Assembly (NCBI GenBank): GCA_030044695.1
Contig: JASIDM010000008.1
Span: 1-7,780 of the forward strand
DNA: 7,780 bases
Direction of reading: 5' to 3'
Origin: Thermoplasmata archaeon
GTDB taxonomy: Archaea; Thermoplasmatota; Thermoplasmata; Lutacidiplasmatales; UBA184
Below the pieces are notes generated by a model. It did no database searches. It was given only the letters and a program-made list of their open reading frames with translations, and had not been told where the DNA came from. Made by a program: the position numbers and the translations under genes. This document shows, piece after piece, positions 1-6,178 of the stretch (its first letter is position 1; each line of letters starts with the position of its first letter).

Positions 1-64
1 ACAGGATCAACAGGAGCAGCAGGCTGTACGCCACGAAGACGCCGATCGACCGGCGCCCCGCCAT
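1..64 (-). CDS. Membrane protein, N-terminal fragment cut by the window edge
   Basis: Only the first 21 codons are present. The reading starts at an ATG at 64 and continues off the left edge. The peptide begins MAGRRSIGVF and runs into an unbroken hydrophobic stretch (AYSLLLLLIL), so positive charges followed by a transmembrane helix or signal anchor are visible. An ATG start is chosen because a strong purine-rich Shine-Dalgarno-like run, GGGAGGGG (81 to 74), lies 9 nt upstream. The gene follows the ABCE1 stop by 40 nt on the same strand and is probably the next member of the same operon. The family cannot be named from this fragment. A spurious ORF is possible but unlikely given the RBS and the hydrophobic start. 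Confidence 0.6.
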   Translation of the reverse strand, partial: MAGRRSIGVFVAYSLLLLLIL

Positions 65-76
65 GCGGTACTTCCC

Positions 77-90
77 CTCCCGGTCGGGAG
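77..90 (-). promoter_or_regulatory. Small hairpin overlapping the ribosome-binding site of the left-edge gene
   Basis: Perfect 5-bp inverted repeat CTCCC / GGGAG with a 4-nt loop, lying in the 40-nt gap after the ABCE1 stop. On the minus-strand mRNA the 3' arm forms part of the GGGAGGGG Shine-Dalgarno run. The arms are seen in the sequence. That the fold masks the site is inference, and a 5-bp stem in GC-rich DNA may be chance. Confidence 0.3.
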
Positions 91-104
91 CGGCGTCGGC
101 GGGC

Positions 105-1880
105 CTAGGCGGGGACGTCGTAGTAGTACTCCCCCTTGGCCCGCTGCTCCCGGTCGAGCACGGAGCCCTCGCGGTTGATCCGCGGGCGCAGCGTCTCCGC
201 GTCCCGCCGGAACGTCACGCCGACCTCCTGGAGCAGCCGGTTCATGCCGTCCCGCATCGGGAACGGACCGTCCCCGAGCCCGCGCGCGAGGTCGCCGTCC
301 GGGTGCCGGAAGACGACCAGGGCATCGCAGGCGAGGTCGAGGAAGTAGACGTCATGGTCGACGACGAGGGCGCTGGCCGCCTGCCGCTCGACCTGCCGGC
401 GCACGAGGCGGGCCATCGCCATCCGCTCGTCGGCGTCGAGGTAGGCGCTCGGCTCGTCCAAGAGGTAGAGCGTCGCCGGCCGCGCGAGCGCGAGGGCCAC
501 GGCGGCCCGCTGGAGCTCGCCGCCGGAGAGGTCCGGGAGGGCGACGTCGAGGACCTCCTCCAGGTGGAGGCCGGGCACGAGCTCGCGCTCGAACGTGCGG
601 GCGTCGAACGACGGATCGCCGGCCAGGGCGGCGGAGCGGTCCCGGAGGTTCCACGGCTGGTTCGCCTTGAGGTACTGCGGCTTGTAGCTGACGCTGACCC
701 CGGGGGGCGGGGCGCCCTCGGTCGGGGGCTCGACGCCCGCGAGCATCCGGACGAACGTCGTCTTGCCGGTGGCGTTCGGCCCCACGACGCCGATCGTCTC
801 CCCTTTCGCGATCTCGCCGGCCCCGGTGGCGAGGGCGAAGCTCGGGAACCGCTTGGCGAGCGGAGCGAACCGGACGAGGGCGCCCGGCCGGGAGGCGGGG
901 CGCGGGGGGTGCGCGACGAAGCGGACCGGCTCGGAGCGGAAGCGGACGTTCTCGTCCTTCAGGTAGCCGGTGAGGTAGGTGTTGATCGCCGTCCGCATGG
1001 CGAGCGGGTGGGTGATCACGCCGAAGGCGGCCGGTTCCCCGTAGAGGAGGTGGGCCTGGTCGGCGAGGTAGTCGAGCAGGGCGAGGTCGTGCTCGACGAC
1101 GACCACGCTCTTCGTCGCGCCGAGCTCCCGCAGCACCCGGGCGACCCGCAGCCGATGGACGATGTCGAGGTAGCTCGACGGCTCGTCGAACAGGTAGAGG
1201 TCGGCGTCCGTGGCGAGGGTCCGGGCGATCGCGACCAACTGCAGCTGGCCGCCCGAGAGCTCGCGCAGCGGCGTGCCGGCGACCTCCCGCAGGCCGAGCC
1301 GCTCCTGCGCGGCGATCGCCGCCGGACCGTCGCCGACCTGCTCGCCGACGGTCCGGTCCGTCTCCGCGAGTCGGTCGACGTACTGGGGCTTGAGGGCGGT
1401 CCGCAGCTCGCCGCGAGCGACCTTCTCGAAGTGCTCGTGCAGCGCCGTGCCCCGGAACCGGGCCAGGACCTTCGCCCAGTCGGCCGCGCCGGCGTAGTCG
1501 CCGAGGTTCGGGACCTCGGCCCCGGCGAGGACCCGCAGGGCGGTGGACTTGCCCGTGCCGTTCGGTCCCAGCAGCCCGGTGATCCCCGTCGTCGGGGGCT
1601 GGGGGAGCCGGTAGAGCCGGAAGCCGTTGTAGCCGTACCGGTGGACGATCTCCCGCTCGTCGGCCTCGGGGGTGTTGAGGATCTTGATGGCGTCGAACGG
1701 GCACTTGTGGACGCAGATCCCGCAGCCGATGCACAGGGTCTCGCTGATCACCGGCTTGCCGAGGGGGCCCTCGACGATGCACTCCTGGCCCATCCGCACC
1801 GGCGGACAGTACGCCTGGCACTCCCAGCGGCACTCCTTGGGGTGGCAGCGCTCCTGGAGGAGGATGGCGATCCGCGCCAA
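105..1880 (-). CDS. abce1: ABCE1/Rli1 ribosome-recycling ATPase
   Basis: Complete 591-residue cytoplasmic twin-ATPase that splits ribosomes into subunits after termination, normally acting with aRF1 or aPelota (family knowledge). Residues 12-60 form the double 4Fe-4S domain: C12, C17, C21, C25, C34, then C50-IGC-GIC-VHKC60-P. NBD1 has Walker A GPNGTGKST (105-113), the ABCE1-specific helix-loop-helix (about 133-160), Q-loop KPQYVD (164-169), signature LSGGQLQ (208-214), catalytic E233 in DEPSSYLD and H264. The hinge GYLKDENVRF (305-314) is typical. NBD2 has Walker A GPNATGKTT (367-375), KPQYL (400-404), LSGGELQR (451-458), E476 and H509. The C-terminus (MRDGMNRLL, GVTFRRD, KGEYYY) is canonical. 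The TTG start lies 4 nt after the ABC ATPase stop, with GGGGGAC 8 nt upstream, and gives the usual short N-terminus. The NBD1 signature departs from the family's LSGGELQR. Identity is near certain. Confidence 0.97.
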   Translation of the reverse strand: MARIAILLQERCHPKECRWECQAYCPPVRMGQECIVEGPLGKPVISETLCIGCGICVHKCPFDAIKILNTPEADEREIVHRYGYNGFRLYRLPQPPTTGITGLLGPNGTGKSTALRVLAGAEVPNLGDYAGAADWAKVLARFRGTALHEHFEKVARGELRTALKPQYVDRLAETDRTVGEQVGDGPAAIAAQERLGLREVAGTPLRELSGGQLQLVAIARTLATDADLYLFDEPSSYLDIVHRLRVARVLRELGATKSVVVVEHDLALLDYLADQAHLLYGEPAAFGVITHPLAMRTAINTYLTGYLKDENVRFRSEPVRFVAHPPRPASRPGALVRFAPLAKRFPSFALATGAGEIAKGETIGVVGPNATGKTTFVRMLAGVEPPTEGAPPPGVSVSYKPQYLKANQPWNLRDRSAALAGDPSFDARTFERELVPGLHLEEVLDVALPDLSGGELQRAAVALALARPATLYLLDEPSAYLDADERMAMARLVRRQVERQAASALVVDHDVYFLDLACDALVVFRHPDGDLARGLGDGPFPMRDGMNRLLQEVGVTFRRDAETLRPRINREGSVLDREQRAKGEYYYDVPA

Positions 1881-1884
1881 CGAC

Positions 1885-2589
1885 CTACGTCCCCCGCCGG
1901 TCAGCGACGATCCGGCCGTCGCGCAGCGTGAGGTGGCGGGAGGCCCGCGCCGCGACCTCGGGGTTGTGGGTGACGAGGACGAGCGTGGCCGCGCGCTCGG
2001 CGCGGACCCGGCCCAGGAGGTCGAGGACGACGGACGCGCTGGCGCTGTCGAGCTCGCCGGTCGGCTCGTCGGCGAGCAGGAGCCCCGGGCCGTTCGCGAC
2101 GGCGCGGGCGATGGCGACGCGCTGCTCCTCCCCGCCCGACAGCTGGTGGGGGTACGCCCTCGCCCTCGCGTCGAGCCCGACCTCGCGGAGGAGGTCGGCG
2201 GCGCGGCGCCGGCGCTCCGGGCGGGCCAGGCCGAGCGCCCGCATCGGCAGCTCCACGTTCTCGGCGGCGGTCAAGGTCGGCAGCAGGTAGAACCGTTGAA
2301 AGATGAACCCGACCCTCTCTAGGCGCAGCCTCGAGCGCTCCCGGTCCGTCAGCTCGGAGACGGGCCGACCGTCCCAACGGACGTCGCCGGCGCTCGGGGT
2401 GTCCAATAGGCCGAGGAGGTTGAGCAGCGTCGTCTTGCCGCAGCCGCTGGGCCCCTCGACGGAGAGGAACTCGCCGGCGGCTAAACTGACGTCGACCCCG
2501 CGGAGCGCCGGGACGGCCTCGGCGGTCCCGTCGGCGTAGGTCCGGGAGACCCCCCGCAGCTCGATCCCCGGCGCCCCCGCCCCGCTCAT
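1885..2589 (-). CDS. ABC transporter ATPase, MacB/LolD-type
   Basis: A 234-residue ATP-binding subunit that should power the two FtsX-like permeases encoded just upstream, on the cytoplasmic face of the membrane. Motifs in order: A-loop region with Y18, Walker A GPSGCGKTT (46-54), Q-loop FIFQRFYLLPTLTAAEN (95-111, the form typical of LolD/MacB/FtsE proteins), signature LSGGEEQRVAIARA (150-163), Walker B and catalytic glutamate LLLADEPTGELD (170-181), and H-loop VTHN (206-209). Length is normal for a single-domain ATPase. The ATG at 2589 overlaps the preceding permease stop as ATGA, which fixes the start and suggests translational coupling; the frame stays open 52 codons further upstream, but that part lies inside the permease gene. 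Substrate is unknown. MacB-like exporter, LolD-like extractor or mechanotransmission complex are all possible. Confidence 0.93.
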   Translation of the reverse strand: MSGAGAPGIELRGVSRTYADGTAEAVPALRGVDVSLAAGEFLSVEGPSGCGKTTLLNLLGLLDTPSAGDVRWDGRPVSELTDRERSRLRLERVGFIFQRFYLLPTLTAAENVELPMRALGLARPERRRRAADLLREVGLDARARAYPHQLSGGEEQRVAIARAVANGPGLLLADEPTGELDSASASVVLDLLGRVRAERAATLVLVTHNPEVAARASRHLTLRDGRIVADRRGT

Positions 2590-3833
2590 CGCAGGGCCTC
2601 CAGCAGATCGATCCGGGCGGCGGCCCGGACCGCCGCGGCGCTGGCGAGCACGGAGAGCCCGACGACCGCCGCGACGAGCTCCGCGAGGAACGTCGGGGAG
2701 AAGACCGCGAGCTGGGCCGCCTCGCGGACCGTCGAGCTCGCCCACGTCGCCAGGCCCCGGACGACCACGATGCCGGCGACGACCCCGGCGATCCCGCCGG
2801 CCGCCGCGAGCCTCGCCCCGTCGCCCACGAGGCCGAGCGCCACCGAGGCGGCCGGTACGCCGAGGGCGCGCCGGATGCCGATCGACCGCCGCTCCCGCTC
2901 GACCCGGCGGACGAGCACCAGGGCGAGGAACAGGAGGCCGACGGCGAGCCCGACGGAGGAGAGGGCGAGGTAGAACCCCGTGAGCACCGCGTCGGCCGAA
3001 GCGAGCTGGGAGGCCTGCGAGCTCAACGTCGTCACCGCGTAGGCGGGGAACTCGGCCTGGATCGCCGCCGCGACGGCGTTGAGGCTCGCCAGGTGGTCCG
3101 CCACCGAGCCCTGGACGACGACCTCGATGGTGTCGGCGCCGTCCGGCACGATCGTGCCGGGCCCGGTCGCGTAGCCGGTCAGGCTCTGCAGGTTCGATAG
3201 GACGAGCAGGGCCGCGAACGCCCCGCTCGGCTGGACGATCGACAGCGCGGTCCCGAACGTGCCGGTGACCGTGTAGTTCACGCCGAGCGACGCGTTGGTC
3301 GTCGGGGAGAGGACGACCGTGCTCCCCGGCCCGACGTCGTGGTCGGCCGCGTACGTGCTGGAGAGCAGCACGTCGTCCGTCGACGGCCCGCGGTACGTCC
3401 CGCCGTCGTAGTGGACCGTGTCGTTGGGGTCCCCCAACGGCAGCGGGGAGGGGAACAGCCCGGCTTCGGTCGGGCCGAGGGTCGCGAGGAACTCGGAGGG
3501 GACGACCCCCTCGGCGAGCACCGGCGAGACGTTCGCGCTCGCGTTGAAGACGTCGATCGGGATGCTCAGGATCGGCTCCGCGTCCACGACCCCGGCGGTC
3601 CGGAGCATCGTCGCCGTGTCCTGGTGGGCGTACTCGATCCCGTGCAGGCCCTCCGCGCTGACGACGATCTGGTAACCGGTGTCCTCCAGGCTGGCGAGCT
3701 CGTGGGCCGCGACACCGCCCCCGACCCCCACGAGCACGACGGGAAGCGCGACGGCGGAGGCGATGGCACTGACGGCGAGGATCGCCTGCCAGCGGGCGTG
3801 CCGGAGCCCGCGCGACGTCGTCGGGCGCCTCAT
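2586..3833 (-). CDS. FtsX/MacB-type ABC permease (second of pair)
   Basis: A 415-residue integral membrane subunit with type VII ABC (MacB/LolCE) topology. It has TM1 (about 17-40), a large extracytoplasmic domain (about 41-283), then three helices near 285-307, 337-360 and 385-405. The cytoplasmic loop after TM2 reads RRSIGIRRALGVP (315-327), the characteristic FtsX-domain motif, and the C-terminus ends IDLLEALR as is usual. The extracytoplasmic domain has five N-x-S/T sequons (N97, N101, N137, N180, N186), consistent with an N-glycosylated archaeal surface domain. Both ends use ATGA overlaps, with permease 1 upstream and the ATPase downstream, so the three products are probably made in step. 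The start at 3833 is set by that overlap; the frame is open far upstream but only as antisense-free shadow inside permease 1. Substrate is unknown. Confidence 0.88.
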   Translation of the reverse strand: MRRPTTSRGLRHARWQAILAVSAIASAVALPVVLVGVGGGVAAHELASLEDTGYQIVVSAEGLHGIEYAHQDTATMLRTAGVVDAEPILSIPIDVFNASANVSPVLAEGVVPSEFLATLGPTEAGLFPSPLPLGDPNDTVHYDGGTYRGPSTDDVLLSSTYAADHDVGPGSTVVLSPTTNASLGVNYTVTGTFGTALSIVQPSGAFAALLVLSNLQSLTGYATGPGTIVPDGADTIEVVVQGSVADHLASLNAVAAAIQAEFPAYAVTTLSSQASQLASADAVLTGFYLALSSVGLAVGLLFLALVLVRRVERERRSIGIRRALGVPAASVALGLVGDGARLAAAGGIAGVVAGIVVVRGLATWASSTVREAAQLAVFSPTFLAELVAAVVGLSVLASAAAVRAAARIDLLEALR

Positions 3834-5134
3834 GGGGCCCGCAGCTCCTCGGCGACGGGCAGCTGCATCGCCCGCACGGCGGGGAGGGTGGAGGCGACGA
3901 GCCCCACGGCGACGACGGCCGCGACCCCCGTGCCGATCACGTCCGCGTTGAACGCGACGAACGAGAATCCGTGCGGCAGGCTCCCGACGAGGCTCAGGAG
4001 GAACCGGTTCATCGCCTCCGCCCCGACGTAGGCGATCGGCAGGCCGATCCCGAGCCCGATCGCCGAGAGCCAGAGCCCCTCCTCGACGACCACGCGGCCG
4101 ACGGCCGAACGCGGCCGACCGATCGCCCGGAGGAGGGCGAGCTCGCGGCTGCGGTCGTCGACGGACATCTGCAGGACCGTCGTGGCGAAGAGGGCCGCCA
4201 CGACGAGCCCGATCGCCCCGATCAGCTCGCCGAAGGTGCGGTAGACGCTGACGACGTGCTGGATCTCCCCGAGGATGTCCCCGAGGGTGTAGACGGTGAG
4301 GCCGGGGAACGCCGTGGCGATCCTCGCCTGGTCCGCCCCGGGATCCGAGGGGTCCTGGAGGTGGATGAGGAGCAGCGTGGCGTAGTCGGTCGACGCGTTG
4401 GCACCGCCGATCAGCTCCTGCAGCTCGGAGAGGTAGAGGTAGGCGAGCTCGGCGGAGGGAACGAGCCAGAACGGGCCGGAGATCCCCACGACCCGGAACA
4501 CCGTGGCGTTGGCGTACCAGCCGGGGAGCGCGCTGTCCGACGGAGGCGCCGCCGGGCTGGCCCAGACCTCGTCCCCGACGCGCACGTCCAGCACCCCGGC
4601 GAGCGCCTGGTCGAGGACGATCTCGTGGGTCGCCGTCCCGTGGTACGTGCCGTTGTCGTACAGCGGGTCCCCGGGGGCCGTGAACCCGGTGCCGTTGTAC
4701 AACGTCGGGGTCTCGATGCCGCCGAGGTCGCTCGGGATCCAGCCGACGGCGCCGGAGCCGGTGTACGTCCATCCCGCCGGCACCGAGGAGGAGTTCGCTC
4801 GGGCCCAGAGCGAGGCGTTGCCGAAGACCAGGTCCCCCAGCAGCCACGGGCTCGCGACGACCGCGTTCGGGTCCGCCGCCGGGATCTCCGTCGCGAGCCG
4901 GTGCGCGTCGGGGATCGGGGGGGGCTCGCCGTTGAGGATCGGCGAGCCGCCGCCGGAGGCGCTCGTGGCCAGCAGGTCGACGCCGCTGGCGTAGGCGAGG
5001 GTCGAGGCGCTCGCCTGGACGCCGGCCGACAGGGCGAGCAGCAGGACGACGAGCCCGGAGGCGAGCCCGATCCCGAGGGCGGTGAGCAGGGACCGGCCCG
5101 GACGGCGTCGGAGGGCGTCCAGCGACTCCCGCAT
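3830..5134 (-). CDS. FtsX/MacB-type ABC permease (first of pair)
   Basis: A 434-residue permease, probable partner of the next one in a heterodimeric MacB/LolCE-like complex. It has a short basic N-terminus (LRRRPGRS), TM1 at about 15-39, a large extracytoplasmic domain (about 40-300), and C-terminal helices near 302-322, 350-370 and 398-420. The cytoplasmic FtsX signature SRELALLRAIGRPRSAV (329-345) and the closing LPAVRAMQLPVAEELRAP pattern are clear. Six N-x-S/T sequons (N106, N114, N147, N161, N209, N246) lie in the outer domain, which also has many aromatic, Gly and Asn residues. The ATG at 5134 has GAGGT 6 nt upstream. It follows mptA by 24 nt. No membrane-fusion protein is encoded in the window, so this is not a full MacAB-TolC arrangement, as expected for an archaeon with one membrane. 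Confidence 0.88.
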   Translation of the reverse strand: MRESLDALRRRPGRSLLTALGIGLASGLVVLLLALSAGVQASASTLAYASGVDLLATSASGGGSPILNGEPPPIPDAHRLATEIPAADPNAVVASPWLLGDLVFGNASLWARANSSSVPAGWTYTGSGAVGWIPSDLGGIETPTLYNGTGFTAPGDPLYDNGTYHGTATHEIVLDQALAGVLDVRVGDEVWASPAAPPSDSALPGWYANATVFRVVGISGPFWLVPSAELAYLYLSELQELIGGANASTDYATLLLIHLQDPSDPGADQARIATAFPGLTVYTLGDILGEIQHVVSVYRTFGELIGAIGLVVAALFATTVLQMSVDDRSRELALLRAIGRPRSAVGRVVVEEGLWLSAIGLGIGLPIAYVGAEAMNRFLLSLVGSLPHGFSFVAFNADVIGTGVAAVVAVGLVASTLPAVRAMQLPVAEELRAP

Positions 5135-5140
5135 CCCGTG

Positions 5141-5145
5141 ACCTC
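5141..5145 (-). promoter_or_regulatory. Shine-Dalgarno site of permease 1
   Basis: GAGGT on the minus strand, 6 nt before the ATG at 5134, in the 24-nt gap after mptA. It supports this start and re-initiation within the operon. The upstream CCTC (5154-5151) could pair with GAGG in a 4-bp stem and partly mask it; that is speculation. Confidence 0.6.
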
Positions 5146-5158
5146 GCCGTTGAGGCGC

Positions 5159-6076
5159 CTAGGAACTCTCGGGTCGGCGCAGCTCGCCGAGGGTGACACG
5201 GTGCGACGCCTCGACGTTGTACTTGTGGATCGATTCCTCGCTGACCGTCGAGGCCCGGACCTCCGCGGCGTCCGGCACGCCTGGGAAGCGCTCGGGGAGG
5301 CTCGCGAGCAGGTCGCGGAGGACGTCCTCGACGAACTTGGGCCGGCGGTGCGCGTTGAGGACCACCTGCCCTTCGTCCCCGCGTTTGAGGATGGCGTACG
5401 TCGGGCTCGATTGCGCGGCCTCGATGGCGGCGATCACTTCCTCGGCCTCGACGTCGGCGTCACCGTCCAGCTCGAAGACGAGCCGCGTCCGGTTGCGCTG
5501 GTTGTGGGAGATCATCGGCAGGTCGGCGAGGCGGGGGTCCGCGAGCAACGGGAACTCCCGGGTCAGCTGCTCCCGGCACGTCTCCATGGCGCACGGGCAG
5601 GCCGTCATGCCGACCGCCTCCGCCCCGACGGCCCGTCGGAGCGCGACGGCCCCGTCCGGCCGGCGAGCGGCCCGCGCCTCCGCGAGCAGGGTGTAATCCT
5701 CGAAGCTGCGGAGCTCCTCGCGGATCCCCTGGCGGAGGAAGTACTCGGCCGAGGCGTGGACCGAGGCCTCGGTGGCGTAGGGGTGCCGCCGCAACAGCTC
5801 GGCCGCGATCGCGGAGCAGGCGTTCTCCAGGCTCGCCACCGGGCGGGTCACCGTCTCGTCAACGATCTCGGCGAGGATCTCAGCGTTGCGCGAGAGATCG
5901 GAGCCCTTCCGCCCCGAGGGGAGGTCGACGCCGACGTCGAACGTCACGGCGAGGGCGTGGGTCCGGCCCCCGCGCTGCACGTTGAGCGGCTTGCGGATCC
6001 CCGAGAGGCCGACCGAGCGCAGCCGGAGCCGGCCCCGCGCCGGCGCCTCGGCGTGGACGTCCTTCGGCGGCGTCAC
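5159..6076 (-). CDS. mptA: GTP cyclohydrolase MptA / FolE2 family (COG1469)
   Basis: A 305-residue enzyme of the type IB/MptA GTP cyclohydrolase family. Archaeal MptA converts GTP to 7,8-dihydroneopterin 2',3'-cyclic phosphate, the first pterin step of methanopterin-type cofactor synthesis, and the characterised enzyme needs Fe(II). Visible motifs, numbered from the GTG start: an N-terminal DVH resembling the family's DVQ (6-8), DLPSGRKGSDLSRNAE (51-66), metal/active-site segment GMTACPCAMETC (156-167), HNQR (191-194), HRRPKFVEDVLRD (243-255) and ESIHKYN (281-287). The GTG at 6076 is preferred because it lies about 25 nt after a TATA-like box and starts a few residues before the DVQ-like motif. 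An ATG at 6100 would add 8 residues (MPAPGGRG), but it lies inside that box. It is first in the minus-strand operon. Archaeal context favours MptA over FolE2; the product chemistry is inferred. Confidence 0.92.
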   Translation of the reverse strand: MTPPKDVHAEAPARGRLRLRSVGLSGIRKPLNVQRGGRTHALAVTFDVGVDLPSGRKGSDLSRNAEILAEIVDETVTRPVASLENACSAIAAELLRRHPYATEASVHASAEYFLRQGIREELRSFEDYTLLAEARAARRPDGAVALRRAVGAEAVGMTACPCAMETCREQLTREFPLLADPRLADLPMISHNQRNRTRLVFELDGDADVEAEEVIAAIEAAQSSPTYAILKRGDEGQVVLNAHRRPKFVEDVLRDLLASLPERFPGVPDAAEVRASTVSEESIHKYNVEASHRVTLGELRRPESS

Positions 6077-6097
6077 CCCTCGACCACCGGGGGCCGG

Positions 6098-6107
6098 CAT
6101 AAAGGGT
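6098..6107 (-). promoter_or_regulatory. TATA-like box for the mptA operon
   Basis: On the minus strand, ACCCTTTATG (6107 to 6098) is one of only two A/T-rich patches in this GC-rich intergenic stretch. The centre of TTTATG is 24-25 nt from the GTG at 6076, the archaeal TATA-to-start spacing expected for a leaderless transcript. No A-rich BRE is evident. It is the only candidate promoter seen for the minus-strand cluster. Confidence 0.5.
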
Positions 6108-6115
6108 CTCTGCGG

Positions 6116-6137
6116 CGCGGGAGCGCGCGCCCCCGCG
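6116..6137. promoter_or_regulatory. 22-bp palindrome centred between the divergent promoters
   Basis: The left half is CGCGGG-A-GCGC and the right half GCGC-C-CCCGCG, with 10 of 11 positions complementary and the centre at 6126.5. It is exactly 12 bp from each TATA-like box (6098-6103 and 6150-6154). The geometry suits an operator for a dimeric regulator acting on both promoters. It is made only of G and C apart from one A, so chance symmetry in GC-rich DNA cannot be excluded. No regulator gene is visible in the window. Confidence 0.4.
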
Positions 6138-6145
6138 GTGCGGGC

Positions 6146-6155
6146 ACCGTTATAG
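6146..6155 (+). promoter_or_regulatory. TATA-like box for the MIP18-GNAT-DUF1684 cluster
   Basis: ACCGTTATAG, whose TTATA core (6150-6154) is centred 27 nt before the ATG at 6179. This spacing predicts a leaderless or nearly leaderless mRNA. It mirrors the minus-strand box at 6098-6107, sharing ACC, one base, TT, three A/T bases and G. Confidence 0.55.
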
Positions 6156-6158
6156 CGG

Positions 6159-6172
6159 CCGGACCGCTCCGG
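6159..6172. promoter_or_regulatory. Short dyad between the TATA-like box and the start of the MIP18-like gene
   Basis: Perfect inverted repeat CCGGA-N4-TCCGG lying at about -20 to -7 relative to the ATG at 6179. It overlaps the start of the GGAGG (6171-6175) that could serve as a Shine-Dalgarno site 3 nt before the ATG. A repressor bound here would block the start region. Such a dyad may also be chance in GC-rich DNA. Confidence 0.25.
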
Positions 6173-6178
6173 AGGACG

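Noticed and set aside
349..1110. Similar short stretches with GTCGACGACGA-like sequence near 355 and 1090
   Set aside because: They encode the equivalent H-loop strands of the two ABCE1 ATPase domains, so the resemblance is explained by internal domain duplication, not by a mobile or regulatory repeat.
63..1931. A 622-codon plus-strand reading frame opposite ABCE1
   Set aside because: It is exactly antisense to a gene with all ABCE1 motifs. Its product is a low-complexity Arg/Glu/Val/Gly-rich string without domains, as expected from GC-rich codon bias on the opposite strand.
2590..2745. 52-codon N-terminal extension of the ABC ATPase
   Set aside because: It overlaps the end of permease 2, is Arg/Gly-rich, and precedes the normal ATPase N-terminus. 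The ATGA overlap at 2589 is the natural start.
3834..4847. Upstream extension of permease 2
   Set aside because: The frame stays open inside permease 1 but encodes Arg/Pro/Gly-rich sequence. The true start is the ATGA overlap at 3833, directly before TM1.
3971..6178. Long plus-strand reading frame running into the MIP18-like gene
   Set aside because: The part before 6179 is antisense to permease 1 and mptA and is low-complexity. Only the last 120 codons encode a recognisable protein, with their own ATG and promoter signals.
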